Shown: positions 49,096-61,924 of the stretch, one piece after another
Numbering within the stretch: the stretch's first letter is position 1
Layout: each line of letters starts with the position of its first letter
The notes under the pieces: model-generated
What the model was told of the DNA's origin: nothing
Databases searched by the model: none
The model's input: only the letters and a program-made list of their open reading frames with translations
Origin: Crotophaga sulcirostris
Taxonomy: Eukaryota > Chordata > Aves > Cuculiformes > Crotophagidae
DNA: 64,000 nt
Assembly (NCBI GenBank): GCA_013397455.1
Contig: VYZB01000333.1
Span: forward strand, 71,878 to 135,877
Direction of reading: 5' to 3'
Program-made: the position numbers and the translations under genes

Positions 49096-51049
49096 GGTGA
49101 CTAAACCAAAACCTTATACCTCTTTAGTTTTAAGCTTGCTGAGTGACTTCTGTCAGATGGAATTTTCGTCAACACGTGTGGTTGGTGATGTTATCAGTGT
49201 TTATCAGGGAGAGCACTTGAATGCTCTTGAAAGGCCTGAGTGTGGGGAGGGCAGGGACAGTGACAGAGGTGACTACAGCTGGTCCTGGCAACTCGAGTAC
49301 AGGATTACACAGTGTAGTGACAAAGGGTTCAGTTTATTTCGGCTGGGGAACACGATGTGCAGGAGACAAAGGAGAAGCAAAGAAAAGGTTAATGTACCAA
49401 AATTTTAATTGAGCTCCGAGTGACTGTTTTTGAATAATTGTTTGTGTCAAAACGTAATGATTATCGGCTTGAGAAGCGGCAGCCTTTCACCCGTAGGTCA
49501 CTGGCTCCAACCTGGACTCTGCTGGCTGTAATGACTGATGTTCAATACCAGCTAATGTGAAAGGAATTGCTGATCGCTGCCCAGCTACTACTGGATAAGC
49601 ATCTGCATCCCCATCAGCGTGTGCTGTTGTCTTTGCAAAGGCAGCATCCAGAAGTCATCTCCTTTTTATCTAAGTGCCCTGCTGAGCATTGGTTGTCTGG
49701 TATGTCAGACCTTGCACTGCTGCAGCAGGAACTTTATTAATGCAGTGGGAAGACGAGAACTTTGCTTTTCAATGTTTCCTGCCTGGCAACTTTGTGCATT
49801 TGGTGAATCCTTAGCCATCCTTCACTCACTGCACTTCACAGCACTAACAGAACTACTGGCAACCAGGACACTGACATTAATCACCAGGGATTGTTCTCTA
49901 GGAGCTGGGCACAGTCATTGCACTCCATATTTAAGAATAATTTTGAGGCTTCATCTTCCAAAGACAGGAAAATAAAAATAATAGATACTGCACGGTCAAC
50001 AGGAACCCACACTGTCGCTACCCTTGCTATGCCAGAAGCCGTTCTCTCTGCCGCTGGAGCTCATGTGAGATCCGTTGCTGGAATTGTCCTGGAACACACT
50101 GAATATTTCTGAATATGCCTGTCTCCGTGTGTGTCCGGTCTGGAGCCGCTCCCCCTGAAAGCTCACTGTTCTGTAGGTGATGGGAACTTGGAATGGGGAT
50201 TTGCTCTGATGCCTCAAATTGAAAGCAATCCATTGTTCCTGGGTTTTTTGCCACCTGAAATGTACATTTCTGGAAACAAGCAGCAGATGAAAAGTTTATT
50301 TGTGCTTCCCAGAACAAATTGTAGAAAAGTACCTCTAGGCTGCCTGAGTATTTTCTGTGAATGCAAGTTGGGCTTTTAATGATGCTAAAATGGCTCAATT
50401 TTGTTGGCACCTTTGAAAAATTCCAAATCTTCTGGACAGACAACCCCGGTGAGAAAGACTCAGAAACTTTTTAAAATCAATGTCAACTGTTTGCCAAGAA
50501 ACCAGCTCATCTTTATCAGCCTGAAGCCATTCCTGGCTTGTGTATTTGGAGGGAAATACCCTTCCTGCTATAGTTTTGTCATTGATTTCAAAAGTGAAAG
50601 AGGTTTCTCCTCTGACTCAGCAGGCCTGGAGAGGACTTTGAATCACCGTCATTGTCATGAGTTCATGAAATCTTTTTTCTTATAACCTGATTTACCTGGT
50701 GGTGGGTCACTTCATACTCTTCAGTGAGAATTTAAGAGGATGTAAGAATGCATATTCTCCTATTTCTGATTCCACTGCGTTACCCAAACAGCTGAATCTT
50801 CACGCAGATCCTTGTGGGAATGGCGAAGGTTATGAACCAAGCTGTTCGCCTGGTTTGTGGGCCCTCTCCAGACACATTCCAGCTGAAAGCAGTGGCATTT
50901 GAATGAGAGAGGGTCTTGACATCTTAATTCTGGACTAGCAGGTATCACTCCCCATGCAAATACCATTTCTTAGAGTGTGAGCAAGTAACATATGTCCAGC
51001 CCCTGTACTGCAGGAGCCCCAGGGAATGGGCAACTGAATTCCAAAAGCC

Positions 51050-51210
51050 AAACATATTTCCTGATTAATTGGGCCCTTGAGGCTTTTGGGTGACATTAAA
51101 TAATCTGCCAGTCATTTCCTCCCCTCCCCTCACTTCTTCTTTTAGATAATAAGTAATAAAATAACATAAAATCTGCTTTCAAGACCTCATTACAATGAGG
51201 TACTTCCTTC
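51050..51210. promoter_or_regulatory. Possible conserved non-coding element
   Basis: It contains CTGATTAATTGGGCCC, GACATTAAATAATCTGCC and TAATAAGTAATAAAATAAC beside a C/T-rich tract. The sequence is non-repetitive and non-coding. This is a weak texture-based call. Confidence 0.22.
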
Positions 51211-52599
51211 CAGATGCTTTGTACCTGCTGGGATACCTTGTCCTGTAAGGGGCAGGGTTCATATTTTGAACACCTGCTTCAACTGCAGGAAGAATACAAA
51301 CTCAGCTGCAATTCTTCCAGCCAGCAACGCTGGCTTTAGCAGTGCCCACCATGTTCTGAAACTGAGGAAGTGAGCAGGTAGCTTTTGGGATGAAGTGTTA
51401 GAATTGGAAAGGAAGCTGTTTTCTTAACACAGAAAATACCCACAGATTTAAGAGGTCAGTGGAGTGTTACAGCAGTGTGATCCTGACTCTCTTTGGCTCA
51501 CTTGAGGGGGAACAGCCTTGAGATACAAGTGCCTCGACACTCAGAGGGCAGAGAGCGCACTGGGGCAGGTATACTGTCTCCTCTGGAGCTCCAGTGCACG
51601 GCACACATGCAAGACAGAGTGCTGCATGCTTTCCACCTTAGGTCAGCCTGGTCGTATTGTTGAGAAATGGCCCCATCACCAGGAACACAAACACCACCAT
51701 GCTTTTATCTTTTTCTCTTACAGTCGTTTTCCCTGTGGGGTCTGGCCCAAAAGTGGTCACTATCTAGGCAACAATTCAATATTTTTAAAGAGTTCTATAG
51801 TTTTTTTAAAATTTAACTGGTATGGGTGGCATGACTGAACACCAGCATCCTGTGTGATGAACCTTGCCACCTCCAGCTGTATCTGAGACATGCTGAGGTG
51901 TTATCTTGGTCCTGCAGGCAATTCTTTCTCTTTTATCACGTCCCTAGAAAACAACCTGTGTGGGTTCTGCTGGCCATGAGGAATCAGCCCCTGACTGCTT
52001 GGCCTTTCCCTGCCCATGGTGAGGCAGAAAATCCTAGTGTGATATAAGCAAGGACCCTGGTTTTTTTTCTGTTTCCTTTGCTGTAGGATGCAACATGTTT
52101 TTCCATGGTGTGTGTAAGGGGGAGTTCCCCGATGTGGGATAGAACTGATGTGCACCAATGAAGTATCCTTGTAAAATTCCATCCAGTTGAAAGGGACTAG
52201 AGAGGAGATATATGGCTATTAAAGTAAAACATAACTGCCTGTCAGAGAAAAGTAGTGACAACATGCACCAAAAGCTCCGCCATCTAATGCCTGTCAGCAG
52301 GAGCGGGTAGTTTTTAACATCGTACATACTCCTCAGCAAGCGTGCTTGAATTGGCAGAGACAAGCATGGAGTTGACATGGGCAGGTTCCATCAGCTCAAA
52401 TTCAGAGGTGAACTGTGTGCATCCAAAACCTGGAGCTGACAGCTGCATCCAGGCGCAGGCACGTTTAGGAAGCAGGGAGCTGCGGGAGGGCAGGGGAGGT
52501 ACCAGCCTGAACTTCACCTCCTCCCAAAGAGGCAATGTCCATGCTTAAGATAGACAGAAAGGGAGCAGGGAGAGAGAAGCAACAACAAAAAAACCAATG

Positions 52600-53070
52600 C
52601 CTGTTATGTTTCATGTCATTGTTGCTGTCATTAGGTAGTCGGAAATATTTCAAATGGATAAACTCCCCTTTGGGATGGCAGACTGCCTTGGCAGCCAATT
52701 TTAGGCCTTGATTTGATTGATAAACTCTTTGTGACAAGGAAGGATAAAAGAGGGCCCTGGTTTGGTACATATAAATAGGAAATTAGCTGGCAAAGTTGTC
52801 AAAGATAATTAACTCTGATTCTGTGTGTCTATTCAGGTTGACATACTGAAATTATTTAGAAATGCACATGTCAACGCTCTGACAGAATTTGGTGCTGATC
52901 AGATAAACAGTTTTTGAGATGCCTGATTGTAAAATGATGCAAGAGCTTAGCTGGTGGTTTTATCATTATGCATTCTCTTAGCAGCAGCAGGTATCAAAAG
53001 GCAACACCATCCTTTAATGTGCTGAATTCAGAGATTGGGAGACAAAGTTAAGCATGCTACTTCACAGCAC
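52600..53070. promoter_or_regulatory. Candidate enhancer-like conserved block
   Basis: About 470 bases of non-repetitive DNA. It has a PBX-type TGATTGAT (52714-52721), TAATTA (52806-52811), ATTATGCAT (52965-52973), GTACATATAAATAGG, CTGATCAGATAAAC and CATCCTTTAATGTGC. No sustained coding frame crosses it. The variety and density of homeodomain, GATA and TALE-type words suggest a regulatory element. Conservation was not computed. Confidence 0.33.
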
Positions 53071-55574
53071 TTAACTCGCTTGTTTTGTTCCTTGCCCCTA
53101 GGTTGAAAAATATACTAATAATGTGCTAAATTCCTGAGTGTTCCTCTGCTCCTCATCATTTCTCCAGGCACTACTGGAAGTGAAAGACATAAGGGTCTAT
53201 GAGATAAGAGGTCTGAAAGCCATGGCATTTTGTTACTTCTTCAGAAGATACAAACTACTCACTGTTCTAATCCCAAACTCAAAGGCAAGGTTAGAAAAGT
53301 GCAACAGGAAAAAGTCAGTGACTGAACAATGTCTTTAGAGTGGCTCCTATTAAAGCAAAGACAGAGAGCAACAAATGATTTAGCATTGCAAGCTCAGCAT
53401 CATACCTACTGTCCCTTGTTTACATCTTATCTGGAGTGGTCAGTGTAGCAATACAGTTGCAATATGTATCAGGAGTGCACCTTCAGAAAGGGATTTGATT
53501 TCCAAGTCCCATCCATGTCCTTGGAAAAGTTAAACTCAATATGTGTGTACGTGTTGTATGGCAAATGTGAAGGCATGTTGGTTTTTCAGAGTAACTTGAC
53601 TTTCATTCCTTAGAGATTTCCTCCATCTGATAGTGTTTTTCAGCCTCCAAACCCAGCTGTTCCTTGGCAGTGTGAAGGCACAGGCACCATAACATCTGGC
53701 TTGAAGATGGATTGATGCAACAGAACTGACCTTGTCTTTTCTGAAAGCTTTGGGAGCTCTGTGTACATTGTAGGCTATAATGACTGGTGCCAGAAAGCAC
53801 CATTTACGCCAATTCTGGCAGTATCTGGTCAACTGACTGTGCTACTCTTGGTAAGTTGGGATTTTTAAGCCTCCAGAGTCTAAACTTGGTCTGGACACTG
53901 GCTGTCAAGTCTTGCAGCTTTCTGTCACATCTTGAACGCTGGCAATCAGTCCAGTTTCTGCCCTGAGATTTAAACCTTGGGTAGATGTTTTTGCTTCAAT
54001 GCTCACCATTCAAGAGTCTTGTCCAAAGTGTGAATGCTTGTGGGGGAAATGCGGAAGGAAGTGGAAAGAAAATGAATAAAGGGTTGGTATGACACACCAT
54101 TGTGTCTACCTAAGGGATAAAAGAGGCAATGCTACAAACCACTAGAAAAATAGCAAACATCTTTGGTGTGGAGTCTCTCTCTTGTTTTGTCTGTAGTGCA
54201 AATAGCTGCCCAATACCCTGCTGGAGCTCCTGCTGCTGTCTGCAGTGCTGACCACTGTCTGTCTCCTGCCCTTTCCATGCCTTTCAAACCATGGCCTTCC
54301 AGGCATGAGCATGTGAAATGGTTCTGCTACAGAGAGAGCAAAAGCTGGTGCATTCCGATCAGGACTCCTGTGACTCTCTGCCAAACCTGCCTTAAAATAC
54401 ACAAGCCCTGGCTTTGATCCTGCTGTTGATGAGGAAATCCAGGATCTTCCAAAGACCTAACCCAAAACCATACGGTGTACATAACCTCCCATGGGACTCT
54501 CAAAGGGTGGGCATGGGTTCTCTGCAACTCAATACTGATGAATACACTGCTGTCCTCGGTGTCAAAATGATAATGGCACATGCATTATTCCTCCTGAGAG
54601 CCCTACAGCTCCTTTGTATCATATTTTGCACTCATTTGTGCAATGAACAATGTCTTGCCTCCCATCACTTACTTACACACCAAAAAGCTTTTTGTCTGTT
54701 TATAAATGGGGTCTCACTTGACATAACAGAATTCATGATGTTATTTCCTCATCCATAAGCATTTCTGTAGTGCTGATTTCTGCATTTACATTCTGCAACT
54801 GTCTTGTACAGCTAGGCACCCCAGGGGCCAGGCATTGGGCTTTCACAGCAAGATCTTATTTTTCTCTTTTTGCTATTCACCTTAACAAGAGAGTTCAAGA
54901 ATGATGAAGGTCTGTGGTGGTTAATAAGTGAATGGATGCAGGTACCTATTCTAAGTGCACGGACAGGCAAGTGCTTTATAAAAAGATATCCTAAACACTC
55001 ATGTCTTCGCTTTATTATGTTCATCGTGTCTAATTCATACCTCCAGCACATGGCAGTGGGGGGTCTGCTCATAGAGAAACTGATATTCTCATGTATAATG
55101 CAGCGTTATCCAACCTTCCATGTAGATCACTGTTTTAGGATGAGTTATCTTGGAGCTGCATGCCTGTTGTGTGGTATCTATATTACAATAGATTTGTAGC
55201 TTATCGCAATTGAAACCAAAGGAATAAACTGGAAGGAAATGCACGTTTCTATTGAGTGGTTCTTGTTAGAGCTCAGTTGAAATGTAGCATCTTACGGAGA
55301 CTCAGTTTATACACAATTCGATGATGAAAGCTCTGCTGCAGACAACCTGGAAACATGAAATAGGGCTTTAATTACAACATTTCCACTTTTCTCCATTGGG
55401 AGCTGTAGGTGTGCAGTGCCTTGGAATAGCGACCCACTTTTACGTTGATGCCCGATATGGATTTATGTGCCTGGACTTATCTATGCAGATTTGACAACAA
55501 TGTCTGTGTATTCCAGAGCTACTCATAAGCTGGAGATCTCACAGAAGGATGGGAGTGGATGACAGACTGTCAAC

Positions 55575-56172
55575 AAGTCAGTTCGGTGCCTCTGTAGCAA
55601 AAGTGGCCAACGGCATCCTGGGCTGCATTAGGAGGAGCATTGTCAGGTGAGAGAAGTGATTCTGACCCTCTACTCAGCACTGGTGAGACACATCCAGGGT
55701 TTGTGTCCCAGCCTGGGCTCCTAGTGCAGGAAAGACTTGGACATGCTGGAGGGAGTCCAGTGAAGGCTTAGAGATGTATTAAGGGACAGGAAAATCTGGC
55801 ATACGGGGAAAGGCAAAGAGAGCTGAGGCTGTTCAGCCTGGGAAAGAGAAGGATCTAGGAATATCATACCACTTTGTATCAGTATCTGATGATGGTGAAT
55901 AAAGGAGTCAGAGCCCCACTCTTCTCAGTGCTGCACAATTTGAAATACAGGAAGTTACTTTTAAATATAAGAATTATTTTTCTCAATCTGAGGGTGATCA
56001 AACACTGGAGCAGGTTACCTGAAGTGTGTGTAGTGTCTCCATTGCTGGAGATGCTCAGAACACCGCTGGACATGCTCCAGAGCATCCTGCTGTAACAGAC
56101 CCTGCTTGAACAGAGGTGTCAGACTAGACCATCTCCAGAGGTGCCTTCCAACCCCACAATTCTCTGATCCTG
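55575..56172 (+). mobile_element. Old, degraded CR1 LINE 3' region
   Basis: A plus-strand CR1 remnant more diverged than the others. Recognisable pieces are VAKVANGILGCIRRSIV-like coding (55597-55650), LYSALVR-like (about 55668-55690), a C-terminal VIKHWSRLPEV followed by SPLLEMLRTPLDML (55996-56080), and a 3' end with CAGACTAGACCATCTCCAGAGGTGCCTTCCAACCC before AATTCTCTGATCCT. The middle (about 55860-55990) is poorly alignable by eye. Stops and frame changes are frequent, so it is an old insertion. Confidence 0.8.
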
Positions 56173-57068
56173 GGAGTATTTCCCATACAACTGACAATAA
56201 AGCTCATAGTACGGAGTTATCTTCTCCACAAAACATCAGCATTTTTCTAAAATGTGCATAGGTTCTTATATCCTAGAGGAGAAGTAACTTCCTCGTAACT
56301 TGTTGGCAGATGCTTGACACATCTGTTTGCTTTAGACTTCCATGGAAAGACATTTCTGTTCCTGCATCACATGTGTCGAATATGGCTTCTGGGGAAATGT
56401 ACAGATGTTCAAACACAGTGAAGAAAAAAACATGACACATGAGTATGTCATGGTCGTTGGTACACCAGACAATATATTAATGAGGAAAATATGTTTCCTT
56501 CAATTAAAACATTTCGCCTAGGCGTAAGATATGTTGTGATTTCAACAGGCTTTTATATGTGTGTGGTTAAATAAACAGTCGGCTGTGTGTGCTCAGTGAT
56601 GCTCACATATTACTCTTCCCATCTTGCTACAAACATGAGCTCAGTGCTGATGGTGAGGTTATTGTGGGGATATTTTAGGAAGCTGCATGCCAATACTTGT
56701 GTTGCCTTTCGTCTGCTACTGCTTTGCGTGGTTTTGCTCAGGAGAGTAGGGAGAGTACTTACAGAACAGTCTGAGGCTTCTTAGGAGTTCAAAGTGGCAA
56801 CTATCTGAGAAACAGGGTAAGTGCTGTGTGTGCTGTGAGGGCTGGGGAGCATGGGGGTATTCAGGGAAATAAATGGGGAGAAAGAAGTCTCTCTCTTGTC
56901 TTTAATTCATCGTTCTTGTGAAGCTGAAAAACTGGTAGCAAATCTGTTTAATTTCCATATGCTGGCCATATGATCGTGCCGTCTGTGCATATTGTTTTTC
57001 CATTTCGGTGTACTTGATTTCGAGGCAGTAAATGTTACTGTTAGTGGGTTTGGGAGCTTGGGTCTTCT
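56173..57068. other. Non-coding stretch, no gene recognised
   Basis: About 900 bases with no recognisable coding or repeat content. Confidence 0.5.
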
Positions 57069-57887
57069 CTAACATGACATGTAATCTTTCTTTGATGCAG
57101 TTCCACACCTGACAACCTTCCTACCTGTTTTCCTCCTTTCCTGTAATGGCAAGTTCCTTTTTCCATCAAATAGGACAAAATGTGTGGTCCTGAGTGATGT
57201 GAATGGGCGAACTTTGATCATTCTGTTCTGCAGTCCCATTGTCACGTGGGGGGTTTGTGGTCTCCTGCTCTGCATGTGGGGCCCAAGGAGCTCAAGCTGT
57301 GAATGATTCAGTCTTCTTAGAGCAGGACTGGGACATCTGCTACCTAGAAAATTCAGGGTGCCCTTGTGGTAACTGCCTTTTGTCTCTTCTGGGCCAGAAG
57401 CTGTATACAATTCTAGGGAAGCTGTTGTCTCATTCTGGGCTCTAAAATCAGGATCCAAGCCTGAAATTGCTCTTTGACATGACTCACAGCCATCAGCCAG
57501 AGCACTTCTCATGGTTAGAGATGTTACAGCCAAATCCCATTCCCCCAAGAGGCTTTTCAGGTACCACTCTCTGGTAACTGTTGGCATATACATTTCCCTG
57601 AAAATTCTGAGTTGCATTGTACAGAGTAAACCAAAATTGCAGAGTTCAGGTCCCACATCTGCTCCACAGCCGCAACAAACATCAAATTTATCATTGGCTT
57701 TTGTGATACAGGATGAACTATGACAAATCTGGCCTTCCCAGCTAATTAGTGAAAGGTCTTGGGAATATCCCAGCTTGAGAAAAGGAATGCAGGAATGGAA
57801 ACACGGGACTCCTATGGAAGTTTTTTGACATGAGAAGGAAAGAATGAACCTTAGCAGCAAAGATACAAGAGAAAATTGGTTTTCCAA
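57069..57887 (-). other. Unrecognised 272-codon open frame
   Basis: This is the longest open frame in the window and it lies outside any recognised CR1. It runs from an ATG at 57885-57887 to a stop at 57069. The translated protein has a hydrophobic stretch at residues 8-20, a cysteine cluster at 71, 72, 74, 83 and 89, a second CESC pair at 134-137 and a basic C-terminal third. I recognise no family. Parts of the opposite strand are also open (57239-57445, 57511-57723), which weakens the coding case. No promoter, splice sites or poly-A signal tie it to a transcript. It may be a chance frame, a decayed retrogene or an unannotated exon. Confidence 0.22.
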
Positions 57888-57899
57888 CCTTCTCTTAGA

Positions 57900-58560
57900 A
57901 AACAGATTTACAAAATCAGTGGATAAAAGGCAATTTGCTGGATCTACTAACGATCTGGATTTTAGTAATGCATTTGGTGTGGTTTCTCATGACATTCCTG
58001 CTTGCAAAACAAGTTTACACATTGGTTTGGTTATAAACACTGTGTCATAAGGTCTGCAAACTGGCTGAAGGATAATTACTAACAGCAATGTAGTGTATTT
58101 TGGGGAGGTGTTTAACAGAGGGTGGCACCAAGATGGTATTTGTGTTGACTCTTAGCTACTAGTAATGATCTGAAAGCTGTGCTTTCTTTACGTGATGGTC
58201 ACTTGAGAAATAGAGTGGACAGTGAAGCTGCCCAGGTATGTCCAAACAGATGTGCAGAGGGTGGGCATATGGACAGAAAACAGCCCAGTTGTTGTACAGT
58301 ATGGAAAATGAGGAGTCAATACATAAGGAAAACCTCATTCTGAAGGAAAAACCTATAAGAATATTTTACTGACAGAGACGTGAGGTGACAGAAAGTAGAA
58401 AATGAAATATAAATTTGTGGTGCAATGACATGGCAACAAGAACAATCCAAACAGGATGGGGAATAGAGGCAGGAATTTTTGACCAGAATTACAACCTCTC
58501 TCGGGACAACGTGCTCCATTTTGGGCACCTCCAGACTGAAATGGGTAGAAATTCCGGGCA
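57900..58560 (+). mobile_element. Ancient reverse-transcriptase relic, CR1-like
   Basis: In one plus-strand frame the residues LDFSNAFGVVSHDI appear (about 57955-58000). They match the first catalytic box of CR1-type reverse transcriptases except that the aspartate after AF is glycine. About 60 bases later a shifted frame reads IRSANWLKD (CR1: RWIRNWL...). A NDLKA word follows near 58160 and a VLHFGHLQ word near 58508. The order fits a LINE palm domain, but the spacing is stretched and there are many stops. Outer limits are approximate. It is a much older insertion than the other copies. Confidence 0.45.
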
Positions 58561-59439
58561 AATCAGCAGATATATGTGTACCTATGTGTCTGTGTTTATG
58601 TGCATGCAAGTGACAGTGGCACCGTCTCTCCGAGAACCGCTTAAATGGAGGGCAGGGGTATGGATTGGTAGTGACCGTGTAGGAATGTGAATGGAATAAA
58701 CATCAGGGCATTAGAAACAAAACAACACAGAGTTTTATTAAGAGATTGCTAAGAATAATACAACTGAAACTATCAACTGGAAAATTGAAGCAGGATATTA
58801 ATGAAAGCGTCCTGAATGAATGAGATCATTTAGGCTGGAACATTTTCCCTTGGGTCTTTTAAATGTAGTTTGGGGAACAGAGCATGGTGCTGCGAGGAGG
58901 CAGTGCTGCCTTTGGACTGGAGAATGGGGGAGCTGAACTGATTTTTAGATTCTATGAGCTTCTCAAGTCTGCAAGATACAATGCTTACTGGGTTTTCACT
59001 GTTTGAAGTTTCCCACAGAGCAAACCCCACGTCAATCACAAGTGTGAAACCAAAATTGTCCTCACCATTTGGCCTGAGCAGGCAACCGGAGGCGTCACTG
59101 AGTTGTGTGATTATGGAAATTTCAGCATCTACACTTTCAGAGGTCTAAGCAATTGATGAGCGGTACAAAACACGCAGGATGATGTGGCCCTTCTGCACAT
59201 AGGTGCACCTACATGATAGCTGCGTGCAGAAACGTGGGTCTGTGCTGACAGGTCTGAGGGGGTGTGAGCAGACAGACTAATGTGAATTTGTGTAGTTTGT
59301 TGGCTGCGCAGAGCTTGAACAATCAAATTGCTTCGTTTCATTCTGCTAACTGGGTTGCTTATGACAAAATCACAACTTTTTCTCCAATCCTTTTTAATCT
59401 CCATTTTGAAAAAAATTCGAAATGACATGGTAAAGTAAG

Positions 59440-59720
59440 GCCAATTAACAGTAACAATTGCAGTTTATTTGCTTCCACTGTTTTACAGTGTGCAGTCTGT
59501 TAGAGCAACATGCATTGCTGGTTTGGAGACATCAAAATAAGTAAGTAAATAAATGCATAACCCCATGGGCTTACAGATTGAGTCAAAGAGCAGGAGATTA
59601 TTCCTGGCACTGTACTCAGAAAAAATTACGGCTTTTCAAAACACCAGGCATTGACAGTTTTGCATCAGGACAAAATGAGGATGAGGTGGAATCTCTCCCT
59701 TCACATTGTGCCAATTCAGC
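59440..59720. promoter_or_regulatory. Possible conserved non-coding element
   Basis: A non-repetitive AT-rich block with CAACATGCATTGCTGG, AAGTAAGTAAATAAATGC and GACAGTTTTGCATCAGG. No coding frame was seen. Texture-based call only. Confidence 0.2.
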
Positions 59721-60599
59721 AGATGTTTCAGACAATTTTGGAAGGTAAAATGAAATGAATAGAGACTAGAAACCAAACCCAGCCCCAATCCCTCGAGACA
59801 AAGGTTGCTGTTTCTCCCCTTATCAACTCTCCTTTCTAAGCAGTGAGGTAGGTTATCTAAGCGGTTACATTTGTGTGTGAGTCTGTGTAGTGCTTTTATA
59901 TGGAAAAGCTGCCAAAGCTTTTAATGAAGAGGCTGCGTGTCATTATCTCAATTGTACAGGTAAGGAAACAGAAGCACACAGAGGTGTTGAGGCTTGCTGG
60001 CAAAGCACCCAGTAACCCACAGCAGAGCCAGGTACCTGATAGATGATTTGGTGTGTTTGCCTTTGGGCCTTGTCAGCTGTATCTGAATAGGACAAACAGT
60101 TTGGATTTTGTCACACTGCAAAAGCAAAAGACTTACAAAAAAAAACCAAAAACAAACACTCCAGAAATTTGCCAACTAAAGTAAAAAAATCTAATTTAAA
60201 AATTTGTAAGAAATATATGTTGTGTCATTGTTCTCCGCAAGGGAAATGCACTCCATTAGAGCTTTATAAATATAAGGCTGTGCACACCCTCACTCCACAA
60301 ACTAGAACCAGCTACACTTGAAAGAAGCTGCTAAGAAAACCGAGTCAGTAAAAATACCAAGGAGTATTCTAACATCTCATATTTTTTTACCAAAACAAAA
60401 TAACATGAGCCTGGAGACTGACTGAGTTCTGCCATAAACATGGACATGCTGTGCTTGGACCTCGTGAGATCATCAAAAACCATAACGTTTTGTCTCCTTG
60501 TAGGGTTCTACTAATGGATTTTCCATGCATCCCTTGTTTCAGTTTCTCTTACCCTGTGTGGGGCTCAGGAACTCATTGCTGCTCTGCACCGTATCAGAT

Positions 60600-60890
60600 C
60601 CTGCTACTGCCTTAAAAACCATCGAGGGGCTGATTGCACATTACTGCTTTATTATGCGCTGTGCATTTTTAGAGGAGGAAGGAGCATGGTTTTCTACCAT
60701 TTTAACTTAGTGTTCTGAGTGAAAAAGATACCAGGCGGGGAAAAGAGCATGTTTATCTTTCGATCTATTAGGTGCTGCACTGATGTGTTTTAAGTGTGCT
60801 CCTAATAATGAATTCCATCATTTATTGACATATTCAGTCTGAATTGTATTTAACACTTTGATTCCCAGTCTTTGAAGAGTGCTAGAGGAG
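60600..60890. promoter_or_regulatory. Possible conserved non-coding element
   Basis: It contains TTTATTATGCGCTGTGC, CCATTTTAACTTAG, CATGTTTATCTTTCG and CTAATAATGAATTCC in a non-repetitive block. A short plus-strand frame ends at 60710 without family support. Weak call on motif content. Confidence 0.24.
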
Positions 60891-61908
60891 AACTCTTCAC
60901 AAGTTTCTGTACAAACCATGAGGGGAAGGTGCAAACAGAAAAAAAAAGAAAGGGACAAAAAGGCAATCATTGCCAGGGGAGCTTAAAATCTGATTGTAAC
61001 CATTGTCCTTGCAGGAGAGCTCGTGGGCAGAGCATCCCAAGATGTCTTCTCACAGCTCCTGTGCATTGCAGCTGCTCAGTTTTCACATGCTGCCCTCCCA
61101 TTCTGAGTTCAGTTGTATTTAAGTATTGCCAGTCGTTAAGAAGCTGCAGAGGTTAAGCAGAACACCTGCCTACCCATATCCTGTCCATATAGCATGAGTA
61201 ACCATCTGAGGAGGTAACACAATCTTTGTGCTTAATGGGAATGGAAATCTGACCCTTTCATCACTCTTCATTTGTGGTTTGTTAAAAGTTTCAGAGAGAG
61301 TTAGGAACATGTTTTTAAAGATTTCTTCACTATTAATTCTATTTGAATTTAATATTTGCATCCCTCTCCCAAAAAAAGAATATGCACCAGAAATACAAAG
61401 AATGGTTATGATGAGGTTTGTTTAAAATCATTGGCTCTTTTTACATAATGGCATCCACCTAACTTTTTCCAGTTTTTCTTTACAGCCACATGGACTAGAA
61501 ATTCAAACTTAAGAAAGAGTCAACACAAAAATCACCCAAGCTTAGATTCTTGTGCAGTCTCTTGATTTAAGCTATGCTTTAAAATCCATCAGCTATTGAA
61601 GGGCTCAGTAAGGTCACCAGAGATTCCAGCACAGAGTGAGTAGAGTGACTCGCCCACTATAAATTTACCTATTCCCCCAAAGTTGGTAGAGCTCGGACTC
61701 TGCACCAGCTGACATGTCTGCATCAAAATATTTTGACATGCAATTGTTTTTTTGATATAAGGAATTTGTTAAAGTGTGGCCATCCGTCCCCGACTGAAAC
61801 CAGAGAGGGAGAGTGTCTTTGGCTCGGTGTCCCTTACGGATAAGTTAGCCACTGAAGCTCATTCAAAATATTTAAAAAGCACCTCACAAATGAATAGAAT
61901 GAAATAAC

Positions 61909-61924
61909 AAAAAAAAAAAAAAAA
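61909..61924. repeat. Poly-A run, 16 bases
   Basis: An uninterrupted A run followed by GAGAAAAGAATGAG. It is a simple tract with no retrosequence body recognised upstream. Confidence 0.85.

Larger units (their letters stand above)
42521..55574. other. 13-kb transposon-poor non-coding stretch
   Basis: No confident transposon is recognised (42521-42690 may be an eroded continuation of the CR1 before it). No coding family is recognised. It holds four possible conserved elements, listed separately, an AT-rich patch near 46670-46760, a locally GC/CpG-richer patch near 47815-47920 and an octamer-type ATGCAAAT at 50954-50961. Confidence 0.5.

Noticed and set aside
54163..54758. Overlapping plus-strand frames of 84 and 114 codons
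   Set aside because: No family resemblance, and the opposite strand is equally open. Treated as chance.
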